The notes: a model not told the origin generated them from the sequence alone. Shown: positions 1 through 5,985, counted from the stretch's first letter. The stretch: DNA of 5,985 bases from Bacteroidota bacterium (GCA_018267435.1 JAFDYM010000519.1:1-5985); one strand, 5' to 3'. Numbers and translations: made by a program.

Positions 1-690
1 ACTGTATTTGCATCGGGCTTTTTAACGCCAAGTGTCAATAACAATGGCGCGGCTTTCGGCTTGTTTGCAGCATTGGCAAACGGTACAGTGGTTGAGCTGC
101 CGGTATATGTAGCGCCAACTGCCAAAGTGCAAGTAATACATAATTGTGCGTCACCATTGGCGGCATCTGTAGATGTATATGTGAATGGTGCACTAACCTT
201 AGATAATTTTGCTTTCCGTACTGCTACTCCATTTGTTGAGTTGCCAGCGGGCGTACCAGTAAGCATAGCAATCGCTGGCCCTACCTCTACTTCAGTGGCC
301 GATGCCTTGGCAACTTTCAATTATTATTCATTGCAGCGCGATGAAAACTATAGCATCATTGCTTCGGGAGTTGTGGGTACTGGCTTTGCAGCAAATCCAA
401 ATGGCCTAGATATAACTTTTGACCTAAAGGCGCTAGGTGCTGCACAAACTGCAGGTACTGGTGCTAATGTTGATTTCAATGTATTTCACGGTGCTACCGA
501 TGCACCAGGTGTAGATGTACGCCTAAGCAACGGCGGTGCACTATTGGTAAACAATCTGAAGTACGGAAACGGTACGGGTTATCTATCGGTACCTGCTGCA
601 TCATACCTTATCGATTTATTGGTAGAAGATTCATCGGCAGTAGTAAATACTTATATAGCTGATTTAAGTACATTGAGCGGCGGTGCTGCT
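1..690 (+). repeat. 690-bp tandem coding repeat, copy 1
   Basis: This is the first visible copy of a 690-bp direct repeat inside the DUF4397 gene. The phase chosen is arbitrary because the array enters from the left edge. It encodes 230 residues: a short linker beginning TVFASGFLTPS, one A-type domain and one B-type domain. It matches the copy at 691 with roughly ten mismatches over the first 140 bases by eye. Similarity is lower further along, and differences in the A domain are mostly at third codon positions. Confidence 0.9.
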
Positions 691-1773
691 ACTGTATTTG
701 CTTCGGGCTTTCTAACGCCAAGTGCCAATAACAATGGCGCGGCTTTCGGCTTATTCGCAGCATTGGCAAGCGGTACAGTGGTAGAGCTGCCAGTATATGT
801 AGCGCCAACTGCCAAAGTGCAAGTATTGCATAACTGCGCCGACCCATTGGCAGCCTCAGTAGATGTTTACATCAATGGCGATTTAGCTATCGATAACTTT
901 GCTTTCCGCACAGCCACACCATTTATTAGCTTACCAGCAGGCGTACCGGTAAGCATAGCTATTGCAGGTCCTACTTCTACTTCAGTGGCCGATGCGCTAG
1001 CTACTTTCAACTACGATTCATTACAGCGCAACGAAAACTACATCATCACTGCATCGGGTGTGGTAGGTACTGGCTTTGCAGTAAACCCAGACGGTGTAAG
1101 CACAGGTTTTCAACTATTGATAAATACACCTGCGCGCGAGCAAGCTACTAGCGGCAGCAACGTAGATTTCTTTGTAATACATGGTTCTACCGATGCGCCT
1201 ACTGTAGACGTAAAAGTAATGGGCGGTTCTACAATAGTAGATAACGCGTCATACACTGACCAAACGCCATATCTAAGCGTACCTGCGGCTAGCTATGTAT
1301 TGGAAGTGCAAGATGAAACTGGCGCTGCTACCTTGAAGCGCTATGTAGCCGACCTAAGCACCCTAGGTGGTGGCAGCGGTACAATATTGGCTTCCGGTTT
1401 CCTTGTGCCATCGCTAAATAATAATGGCCCTGCTTTCGGTGTTTACTTGGTAACTGCAGCAGGTGGTGCATTTACAGCATTGCCAGAGTATCAGCCATCA
1501 TCTATCAACGACTTGGCAAAAGCTATCAACTTCAATATGTTGCCTAACCCTACTAGCGGTAATGTAACATTCACATTCAATGTAAGCGAGCCAACTGCCA
1601 CTACTATAGATGTAGTAAATATGAATGGCCAAATAGTAAGCCAAGTATTGGATGGTACTGTAAGCGGCAAGCAGAAAATAACGGCTAACCTAAACGGCTT
1701 GGCAAAAGGAATATACTTTGTACGTGTTACTAATGGCGAGCAAACAGCTAACAGTAAGTTGGTAATAGAATAG
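1..1773 (+). CDS. Secreted tandem DUF4397-repeat protein with T9SS sorting domain (5' end missing)
   Basis: This is the C-terminal 590 residues of a larger secreted protein. The frame is open to base 1, and the TTG at 61 lies inside a repeat, so no start is present. Four DUF4397-like domains alternate as A-B-A-B at about residues 41-145, 155-250, 271-375 and 386-480. A-types begin AKVQV(I/L)HNC and share the run GPTSTSVADALATFNY. B-types begin NVDF.V.HG.TDAP and contain YLSVPAASY and ADLSTL. Residues 511-590 form a type A T9SS C-terminal domain, with LPNPTSG, then IDVVNMNGQ, GLAKGIYFVRV and a final KLVIE. In T9SS proteins this domain directs export across the outer membrane and is usually removed when the protein is anchored or released. 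The role is therefore probably extracellular or at the cell surface, perhaps adhesive or structural, but DUF4397 has no established activity and the ligand is unknown. The gene converges on the minus-strand operon and ends at a hairpin terminator. Confidence 0.93.
   Translation, partial: TVFASGFLTPSVNNNGAAFGLFAALANGTVVELPVYVAPTAKVQVIHNCASPLAASVDVYVNGALTLDNFAFRTATPFVELPAGVPVSIAIAGPTSTSVADALATFNYYSLQRDENYSIIASGVVGTGFAANPNGLDITFDLKALGAAQTAGTGANVDFNVFHGATDAPGVDVRLSNGGALLVNNLKYGNGTGYLSVPAASYLIDLLVEDSSAVVNTYIADLSTLSGGAATVFASGFLTPSANNNGAAFGLFAALASGTVVELPVYVAPTAKVQVLHNCADPLAASVDVYINGDLAIDNFAFRTATPFISLPAGVPVSIAIAGPTSTSVADALATFNYDSLQRNENYIITASGVVGTGFAVNPDGVSTGFQLLINTPAREQATSGSNVDFFVIHGSTDAPTVDVKVMGGSTIVDNASYTDQTPYLSVPAASYVLEVQDETGAATLKRYVADLSTLGGGSGTILASGFLVPSLNNNGPAFGVYLVTAAGGAFTALPEYQPSSINDLAKAINFNMLPNPTSGNVTFTFNVSEPTATTIDVVNMNGQIVSQVLDGTVSGKQKITANLNGLAKGIYFVRVTNGEQTANSKLVIE
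691..1380 (+). repeat. 690-bp tandem coding repeat, copy 2
   Basis: This is the second copy of the repeat and is the same length as copy 1. One codon is gained in the A-B linker (near residue 375) and one is lost in the B domain, so the register is restored by the end. The A-domain half is very similar to copy 1. The B-domain half has diverged much more, with only motifs such as YLSVPAASY and ADLSTL retained. Confidence 0.9.
1381..1500 (+). repeat. Degenerate, truncated third repeat copy
   Basis: This partial copy starts exactly 690 bases after copy 2. It covers only the linker (T.LASGFL.PS.NNNG.AFG followed by a diverged ALPEY segment) and stops where the next A domain would begin. The reading frame then passes into the T9SS sorting domain, so this is the array's terminal boundary unit. 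Confidence 0.75.
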
Positions 1774-1799
1774 TTCGCAACTTTTTATTTTTATCTTCT

Positions 1800-1836
1800 G
1801 AAACCGCCTGCCCACAACAGGCGGTTTCGCCTTTTA
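1800..1836 (+). terminator. Rho-independent-type hairpin after the DUF4397 gene
   Basis: There is a perfect 11-bp stem (1800-1810 GAAACCGCCTG with 1818-1828 CAGGCGGTTTC) around a 7-base loop. On the + strand it is followed by GC and a short CTTTTAT tract, and it lies 26 bases after the stop codon. The T-tract is brief, so termination strength is uncertain. On the minus strand the hairpin is followed by A-rich sequence with no U-tract, so it is a weaker candidate terminator for the converging operon, although the stem could still protect that transcript's 3' end. Confidence 0.78.
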
Positions 1837-1851
1837 TAGGTTGTTGTAGAA

Positions 1852-2298
1852 TTAGGGTCGGCGTAACATTATAATGTGGTCTATTCCATCCTCATCATAC
1901 ACATCACCCTGCTGTAAAAAGCCAAAGCTTTCGTAGAATTTTTTGAGGTATAACTGTGCACCTATGCGTATATCTACTGCGCCGTATGTATTTATGGTTT
2001 CGGTTATTGCTTTCTGCATCAATAGCTTGCCGTAGCCGCCTGTGCGGTATTTTACCGTAGTTATTACCCTGCCAATACTTGGTTCGTTATAGCTTACGTG
2101 CGGTGGTACTATGCGCGCGTAGGCTGCTATTTCACCATCTACATAGCCAATTAAATGTTGGCAGTAGATATCCTTGCCGTCAGCATCTAAGTAAGGGCAG
2201 TTTTGTTCTACTATAAATACCTCTTGCCTTACACGCATTAGGTTGTATAGCTCAGTGCCGCTAAGCTCTTTAAAGTGTTTCAATTGCCATGTAAGCAT
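1852..2298 (-). CDS. elaA: ElaA-type GNAT family N-acetyltransferase
   Basis: This is a 148-residue cytoplasmic protein of the usual ElaA length. GNAT enzymes transfer the acetyl group of acetyl-CoA to an amine, but the acceptor of ElaA is not firmly established. The match to ElaA as I know it from E. coli is strong. It includes W4, LY.L...R..VF.VEQNCPY..AD (residues 17-40), the HL.G motif near 48-51, YARI (60-63) and IGRV (75-78). The acetyl-CoA pyrophosphate loop follows as R85-TGGYG, then IGAQ.YL..FYESFGF (112-127) and a final VYDEDGIDHI.M. It has no signal peptide or membrane segment. It is the last gene of the operon, starting 8 bases after the stop of the upstream lipoprotein gene with no clear Shine-Dalgarno sequence. 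As the only evident cytoplasmic enzyme among envelope proteins, it may be a passenger rather than part of the same process. Confidence 0.92.
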   Translation of the reverse strand: MLTWQLKHFKELSGTELYNLMRVRQEVFIVEQNCPYLDADGKDIYCQHLIGYVDGEIAAYARIVPPHVSYNEPSIGRVITTVKYRTGGYGKLLMQKAITETINTYGAVDIRIGAQLYLKKFYESFGFLQQGDVYDEDGIDHIIMLRRP

Positions 2299-2306
2299 GC
2301 CGCAAT

Positions 2307-2762
2307 TTACTTATTTATAGTTAGCGTGCTTGTTTCTACCGTGTTCGATTCATTGCCTGCACGGTCAACTATGTGTATGGTGTACTTAGTGGTTTCGCTA
2401 GTATTGTTGTCATCTACAAAACCTTGAGGTGCTAACAGGAATGTAAGCTGCCCCGTGATGATGATATTGGCATCGTCGGGTGCTTGCTGGGGTATGCGGA
2501 ACTGATAGGTGACGTTGTTGCGGCTATCGGTAATAAAGGCGTTTTTCATGTCGGGCGTGTTCTCGCCTAGGTCGCCATTGCCATCTGTGTATTTTATAGT
2601 TACGGCTACTTCGTCTTGATATTTGATAGCTGGGTTGGGGCTTATGCTAACAAACTCTATGTTAGGCGCATCGCCTATAGCAGTTTGTTCTTTGCCGCAG
2701 CCATTCAATAGCAGTGCCAATAGTGCTAACCACGGTATAAATAAATTGCTTACTGCTTTCAT
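2307..2762 (-). CDS. Small Ig-like lipoprotein of unknown function
   Basis: This is a 151-residue predicted lipoprotein. An N-terminal Lys and a hydrophobic stretch lead to the lipobox LLNGC, with Cys22 as the lipidated residue. The mature part is beta-rich and looks like a single Ig-like or fibronectin-like domain. It starts IEFVSISPNP, continues with VTIKYTDGNGDLGEN (residues 54-68), an Asp/Gly-rich loop common in Bacteroidota lipoproteins that could bind calcium, and ends YTIHIVDRAGNESNT. I recognise no catalytic motif. The start ATG lies one base after the upstream gene's stop (TAACATG), which suggests translational coupling with the cytochrome-type lipoprotein. That protein also has a beta-rich C-terminal half, so the two could be partners, though this is only inferred from position and fold type. 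Confidence 0.82.
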   Translation of the reverse strand: MKAVSNLFIPWLALLALLLNGCGKEQTAIGDAPNIEFVSISPNPAIKYQDEVAVTIKYTDGNGDLGENTPDMKNAFITDSRNNVTYQFRIPQQAPDDANIIITGQLTFLLAPQGFVDDNNTSETTKYTIHIVDRAGNESNTVETSTLTINK

Positions 2763-2766
2763 GTTA
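2760..2766 (-). promoter_or_regulatory. Stop/start junction TAACATG (probable translational coupling)
   Basis: On the minus strand the stop codon of the cytochrome-type lipoprotein gene (TAA, 2766-2764) is separated by one base from the ATG of the Ig-like lipoprotein gene (2762-2760). With no separate ribosome binding site visible, reinitiation by the same ribosome is the simplest reading. Confidence 0.55.
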
Positions 2767-3690
2767 CTGCCTTATAAAGCTATAGAATGTTTTGTACGGA
2801 GGTAGAGATTCGTTGCGCGGAAACTCGGTAGGTGTTGGCCTGCCATCGCTCACATAGTAGCGCATAAATAAGGTGTCGTTCAATGGTAATGAGGCTGTGT
2901 TTACCGTTACCAGATAGCCTTCAAAATTTCCCCCATTTACGTACGTGGCTGGCAGCGTTATAGCCGAGCTAAAATCATCGGCATGGGTAGATATTTTCAA
3001 CTTGTTGTACGTTAACTGGCTTACTGGTGTAATATCATCAGTAACCTGTACGCCTATTATAAATGAGGATACGCTTGCGGGTAGGATGAATGGGTTATAG
3101 TAGATAGAATCTAGCCTATTGGTTGAATAGGTGGTTTGGTAATCGGAAGATACAGCAGCATAGTACCCTACTACAGGTTCATTGTTCGGCTGTGCTGCTA
3201 CATTGCCAAACATATCTTTTGCGCCACTGCTTATCCAGCGTTCTATCAACTTGCGGCTACTATCGGGCAGGCCTACGCCAATGTTATCTTGAGGCATTAT
3301 GTCGTTATTGTTTACAAAGCAGCAGTTGGTTACGCGGTGGTATAGTACCGACATATCTTTATCGTAAGGTACTACGCGGAATTTGAATTGGTTCGCTGCA
3401 TTGTTTTTTACAACAGGTGCATATACAAGGGTTGAGAACGAGCTTTGTGGTGTACGGAAGTCAGGTTCGAAATTGCCTACGTGGCAGCCTGGCAAGGCAC
3501 AGCGCGATGACAATACCGTTTGGTGTAGGTAGGTAATAGTTAGCGAGTCTACAGGTATTTCTGTATCGCTAGTATCGCCCCTATCAATACTATCGTAAGG
3601 GTTATCTGGCATAGGTTCGTTATCCTTTTTGCAGGCATAAAGCACTACCAAGGCAATGGGTATAATCAGAAATAGGTGTTTCAGTTTCAT
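2764..3690 (-). CDS. Lipoprotein with putative c-type haem site (planctomycete-cytochrome-like) and beta-rich C-terminus
   Basis: I chose the ATG at 3690 (308 residues) because it places MKLKHLFLIIP directly before a hydrophobic core and the lipobox VLYAC (Cys20), and leaves 16 bases after the upstream stop. The alternative ATG at 3723 adds 11 polar residues and overlaps the upstream gene. After an acidic linker (21-48), residues 50-160 resemble the Planctomycete-type cytochrome c domain. They contain C64-ALPG-C69-H70, then a candidate axial Met in DIMPQ (M132), then L.ERWISSGAKD (149-159). The haem motif is CX4CH instead of the standard CX2CH, so haem attachment is plausible but unproven. 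Cys123-Cys124 adds an unusual cysteine pair. The C-terminal part (about 170-308) looks beta-rich, with SDGRPTPTEFP near 281-291 and no known motif. The protein is probably membrane-anchored and may carry electrons or act only structurally. Confidence 0.85.
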   Translation of the reverse strand: MKLKHLFLIIPIALVVLYACKKDNEPMPDNPYDSIDRGDTSDTEIPVDSLTITYLHQTVLSSRCALPGCHVGNFEPDFRTPQSSFSTLVYAPVVKNNAANQFKFRVVPYDKDMSVLYHRVTNCCFVNNNDIMPQDNIGVGLPDSSRKLIERWISSGAKDMFGNVAAQPNNEPVVGYYAAVSSDYQTTYSTNRLDSIYYNPFILPASVSSFIIGVQVTDDITPVSQLTYNKLKISTHADDFSSAITLPATYVNGGNFEGYLVTVNTASLPLNDTLFMRYYVSDGRPTPTEFPRNESLPPYKTFYSFIRQ

Positions 3691-3706
3691 GTTTTGGTTT
3701 CTTGTG

Positions 3707-4999
3707 TTATACCAATGCTTCATTTAGTACGCGGCCTTGCATCATGCCCGTTGGTACCTCTGTTTTAAAACCTAATAAGTGCGCTATGGTAGGCACTATA
3801 TCTACGCTCTCTCCGCGGGCCTCGCTAAATACTTGGTTCTGTTTTACTGCACTTGGCGGGCCTGCTATCAAGCAGAATATTTCGCGCGTCATTTCATCGT
3901 TGGTATGGTCAAGCGCATAGCGGCCATAGGTATCTATCACACTATTAGGCTGTAAGTTTCTGCCGTGCTCTGGCGCTACAATAAGCACAGTATCATTAGC
4001 CATTCCAGGCGTGCTTTGTATGGTTTGCCATAATCTAGCTAATGCGTAGTCGGCCTTGCGCATATTATCTACATACTTAGTAAACTCAAAGTGTGCTACG
4101 TCTACACCTTGCATGTTCACCACCATCAGCTCAGGTTGGTATTTCTTTATTATCTCCGATGCAAAATACAAGTTATACGAATCGCCGTTCATACCCGCGC
4201 CCCATTGGTTGGTGTGTGTGCCGTTTGCGGTTTCAAACATCAATTGGCGCAAATAGGCATCAAGGTTCTCCGCGTCATCGGCACTATTCTTTATGCTATT
4301 GCTCATTATGGCGGCAGGCGTTTTAAACTGCCCATTGGCAAATTCGCGCAACAAGTCGCACTTAGCTTTTTCAGTATTGCTTACCGTTAAAGGGTTGTTC
4401 AATATAGTGTTGCTATTGGCCAATAGCGATAATGGTTGAATGGCATTAGCACCATATAGCGGACCGTAACCATCATATGCACTATAGTTTAGATAAGGAT
4501 AAGGCCCTAGCGAATCGCTAACCCACCAAGCATTCAGCGCGCTGGTACTTGGTGAATTGTGCTTGCGGTAGTACTCGAATATAGTTGGGTACTTTGGTGG
4601 TTCTTTTAGTTTAATAGCTTCATCGCTATAGTTACCTGTTATGGCAGTAATGTGCCCGTTGTAGTGCCCGGTGGGGCCGCTGGCGTATTGAAACTTTTTG
4701 AACAAAGTACCTTGCGATTGTAAGCGGTTGCTTACGGGTGCTGGTAGGCTCGTCATACCACCAATTATATCACTCGATATCGATTCGTTGCCAAGAAGGG
4801 TATTTGGCATTAGGTTGCCGTCTGCCTTCTGCATCGACTCGATATTGCGCACACCACCTGCAAACAGGCAGAATACTACGTGGTTAACCTTGCGCGCACC
4901 AGTAGCTGCAAACAGCCTGCCACTTGGTAGTATATAAGGCACTACCATGCTGCCTGCTGCGGCCAATGCTGCGTTTCGAATGAATGATTTGCGTTTCAT
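3707..4999 (-). CDS. Exported alkaline-phosphatase-superfamily protein (sulfatase/DUF1501-like)
   Basis: This is a 430-residue exported protein. The N-terminus KRKSFIRNAALAAAG followed by a hydrophobic run resembles a Tat signal with an R-K pair in place of R-R; Sec export is also possible. Superfamily features are VVFCLFAGGVRN (41-52), PTGHYNGHITAITG (109-122, like the PTxTxPxHxxLxTG motif of type I phosphodiesterases), D300-VAH303, D317, PEHGR (343-347), DHTNDE (364-369), DIVPTIAHLLG (400-410) and a closing MMQGRVL. Family members hydrolyse phosphate or sulfate esters using two metals. By eye, the usual nucleophile position here is His112, the first metal Asp (DG) is replaced by AGG, and the DHG motif reads EHG, so activity may be altered or lost. 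The substrate cannot be inferred. The gene sits between the helical-module lipoprotein (26-base gap) and the cytochrome-type lipoprotein (16-base gap). Confidence 0.85.
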   Translation of the reverse strand: MKRKSFIRNAALAAAGSMVVPYILPSGRLFAATGARKVNHVVFCLFAGGVRNIESMQKADGNLMPNTLLGNESISSDIIGGMTSLPAPVSNRLQSQGTLFKKFQYASGPTGHYNGHITAITGNYSDEAIKLKEPPKYPTIFEYYRKHNSPSTSALNAWWVSDSLGPYPYLNYSAYDGYGPLYGANAIQPLSLLANSNTILNNPLTVSNTEKAKCDLLREFANGQFKTPAAIMSNSIKNSADDAENLDAYLRQLMFETANGTHTNQWGAGMNGDSYNLYFASEIIKKYQPELMVVNMQGVDVAHFEFTKYVDNMRKADYALARLWQTIQSTPGMANDTVLIVAPEHGRNLQPNSVIDTYGRYALDHTNDEMTREIFCLIAGPPSAVKQNQVFSEARGESVDIVPTIAHLLGFKTEVPTGMMQGRVLNEALV

Positions 5000-5025
5000 G
5001 CGCTATGTGTTTAATGGGCTAGTGC

Positions 5026-5511
5026 TTAATAGTATTTATATTCTTCGCTGGTCATTAGGCTGTAGTACACTAGCTTGGCAGTTATGTCAGCATTCTTTTC
5101 TATCATGTCTTTCAGCTTCCAAGCTTCAAACTCATTCGGCTTACGGTTGTAAATGCGCAAATAGGTTTGCTCTACAAATGCAGGTAAGTCGCCGCGCATG
5201 GCATTGTCGCTAGGTATTTGAGTGCCGCCGCGGTTTATCAGGTTCTTCACTATCATTTCCTGTATTATATTCTTATCGCCAAACGATTGTAGTGCCACAT
5301 CAAACTGCTGCAACTGCTGTGTAGTTATGTTGCTGCCAAACAAATCATTGTAGGCAATAGATATAAACTGGGTGGTGGTTTTTAAGTTTTGTTTCTCATT
5401 GGCGCTTTGGTATATCTCTTGTTCCTCTACCTCGTATATATAGCGCTTCTCATCCTTACACGCACTTAATGCCAGCAAGCAAATGAGGGGTATTATCAAT
5501 AAGTTTTTCAT
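5026..5511 (-). CDS. Small lipoprotein with two DUF4214/PSD1-C-terminus-like helical modules
   Basis: This is a 161-residue predicted lipoprotein: MKNLLIIPL, a hydrophobic core, then the lipobox LSAC with Cys18. A charged linker (19-46) is followed by two mainly helical modules. The first (about 49-94) is F.SIAYNDLFGSNIT...L through IIQEMIVKNLINR. The second (about 112-161) is FVEQTYLRIYNRKPNEFEA through VYYSLMTSEEYKYY at the C-terminus. The pattern F-x3-Y-x2-hydrophobic-x2-R-x-P-x2-x-E, ending in S-x-EY, is like DUF4214 modules and the C-terminal segment of planctomycete PSD1 (DUF1553) proteins, but similarity at this length is weak evidence. Function is unknown. No catalytic residues are evident, which favours a scaffold or interaction role. 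It starts 19 bases after a gene encoding two more copies of the module, so the pair probably arose by duplication. Confidence 0.8.
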   Translation of the reverse strand: MKNLLIIPLICLLALSACKDEKRYIYEVEEQEIYQSANEKQNLKTTTQFISIAYNDLFGSNITTQQLQQFDVALQSFGDKNIIQEMIVKNLINRGGTQIPSDNAMRGDLPAFVEQTYLRIYNRKPNEFEAWKLKDMIEKNADITAKLVYYSLMTSEEYKYY

Positions 5512-5530
5512 GCGTAATATTTTGTTGGGA

Positions 5531-5985
5531 TTACATCAAACCAGCGTATTCATCTGTTGCAAAAAACGTTTTCTGCAGTAGCTTGTAGTTATTGCTACTT
5601 TTATAAATATTGGCATAGTAGCTTACCTCTGCCGAGCTAGGCTCGCGGAACATATACTTGATGAATAGATAGCGCACTTGGCCTTCATAATAATCATCGC
5701 TATCAAAGAATATGTCTACATAGTTCTGTTTGGTTTTACCTGTTTGAAGGAACAGTACGGCATTGGCGCCGTTTATCATATCCTTTCCATTGGCCAGTTC
5801 GCTATCGGTTGGGTAGCGGAACAGGTAATTTTGAAATGTAGACACCACAAAGTTTTCGGCACCCATGTTTATTTGGTCGTAGAAGTAGTTGTAAGTACAG
5901 CGCTTCAACATATTCTTGTAATCAAGGGTACCGCTATTAAGGTCGGCTACTACAGTGCGCATAGCGCGCATACGTACCAGCTCAG
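5531..5985 (-). CDS. Helical-module (DUF4214/PSD1-like) protein, 5' end missing
   Basis: Only the C-terminal 150 residues lie in the window. The frame stays open through ELVR to the right edge, and the internal ATG at 5971 has no signal peptide after it, so the true start is probably outside. A basic and Tyr-rich part (1-44, with RTVVADLNSGTLDYKNML) precedes two modules. The first (about 45-99) is FVVSTFQNYLFRYPTDSE with an ending VDIFFDSDDYYEG. The second (about 103-147) is VRYLFIKYMFREPSSAEV with an ending KTFFATDEYAG. Both share the plan of aromatic helix, R-x-P turn, acidic helix, then S/T-D/E-(D/E)-Y with the modules in the next gene downstream. I recognise no enzyme. It is the most upstream operon member visible, and export is likely by analogy with its neighbours but cannot be seen here. 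Confidence 0.75.
   Translation of the reverse strand, partial: ELVRMRAMRTVVADLNSGTLDYKNMLKRCTYNYFYDQINMGAENFVVSTFQNYLFRYPTDSELANGKDMINGANAVLFLQTGKTKQNYVDIFFDSDDYYEGQVRYLFIKYMFREPSSAEVSYYANIYKSSNNYKLLQKTFFATDEYAGLM

Larger units (their letters stand above)
1852..5985 (-). other. Probable six-gene envelope operon (promoter outside window)
   Basis: Six genes share one strand, with gaps in transcription order of 19, 26, 16, 1 and 8 bases. There is no room for separate promoters or terminators between them. Four of the five products with a visible N-terminus carry an export signal: three lipoproteins and one Tat-like or Sec signal. The exception is the terminal acetyltransferase. No clear Shine-Dalgarno sequence precedes any start, which is usual in Bacteroidota. 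The operon probably continues to the right of the window. Confidence 0.75.

Noticed and set aside
61..63. TTG as the start of the DUF4397 gene
   Set aside because: The frame is open to base 1, and the residues before it (TVFASGFLTPS...) match the same linker at 691, so the codon is internal.
1..1500. CRISPR-like or mobile-element origin for the direct repeats
   Set aside because: The repeats are long, in frame and multiples of three, they encode folded domains with synonymous drift, and no transposase or terminal inverted repeats are present.
1774..1851. A small RNA or further gene in the intergenic gap
   Set aside because: The 78-base gap holds only the hairpin terminator and A/T-rich flanks. 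I see no promoter or reading frame.
3688..3723. ATG at 3723 as the start of the cytochrome-type lipoprotein
   Set aside because: It would put 11 polar residues before the signal sequence and overlap the upstream gene. The ATG at 3690 gives a standard lipoprotein signal.
2623..5213. Several short + strand open frames (for example 2623-2805, 3123-3386, 3702-3920, 4056-4390, 4698-4937 and 4947-5213)
   Set aside because: All lie antisense to long minus-strand genes with clear domains or signal peptides. Their translations are Cys/Arg-rich, lack recognisable motifs and overlap one another in different frames.
5969..5971. ATG at 5971 as the start of the rightmost gene
   Set aside because: No stop codon precedes it in the window, the frame continues to the edge, and no export signal follows it, unlike most of its neighbours. 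The start cannot be fixed from this window.

Overview
The window looks like Bacteroidota chromosomal DNA, perhaps a Chitinophagales-type lineage, although that rank is a guess. Three things point there: a secretion-system type IX (T9SS) C-terminal sorting domain, lipoproteins with short Lys-rich N-termini and L-x-[GA]-C lipoboxes, and start codons without a convincing Shine-Dalgarno sequence. Composition and codon style look similar throughout. I see no sign of a mobile element, tRNA, rRNA or CRISPR array.

Left part (1-1773, + strand): the 3' part of a large gene for a secreted repeat protein. The frame is open to the left edge, so the gene begins outside the window. It is built on an exact 690-bp (230-residue) period, and each period carries two DUF4397-like beta-sandwich domains of alternating type. 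It ends in a T9SS sorting domain. A hairpin terminator (1800-1836) separates it from the convergent genes on the other strand.

Right part (5985 down to 1852, - strand): six closely packed genes with gaps of 1 to 26 bases, which look like one operon whose promoter lies beyond the right edge. In order of transcription they are: (1) a partial gene with two copies of a short helical module resembling DUF4214 or the C-terminus of planctomycete PSD1/DUF1553; (2) a small lipoprotein with two more copies of that module; (3) an exported alkaline-phosphatase-superfamily protein (sulfatase/DUF1501-like) with some catalytic positions altered; (4) a lipoprotein with a putative c-type haem site (CX4CH plus a downstream Met) of planctomycete-cytochrome type; (5) a small Ig-like lipoprotein; (6) an ElaA-type GNAT acetyltransferase, the only clearly cytoplasmic product.

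The most interesting reading is an inference. The helical-module proteins, the AP-superfamily protein and the cytochrome-type lipoprotein resemble, in reduced and split form, the PSCyt1/PSCyt2/PSD1 plus DUF1501 gene pairs of Planctomycetes. They may form a cell-envelope complex of unknown function. The second point of interest is the repeat gene, where similarity between copies falls from left to right, as expected after recent duplication or gene conversion.
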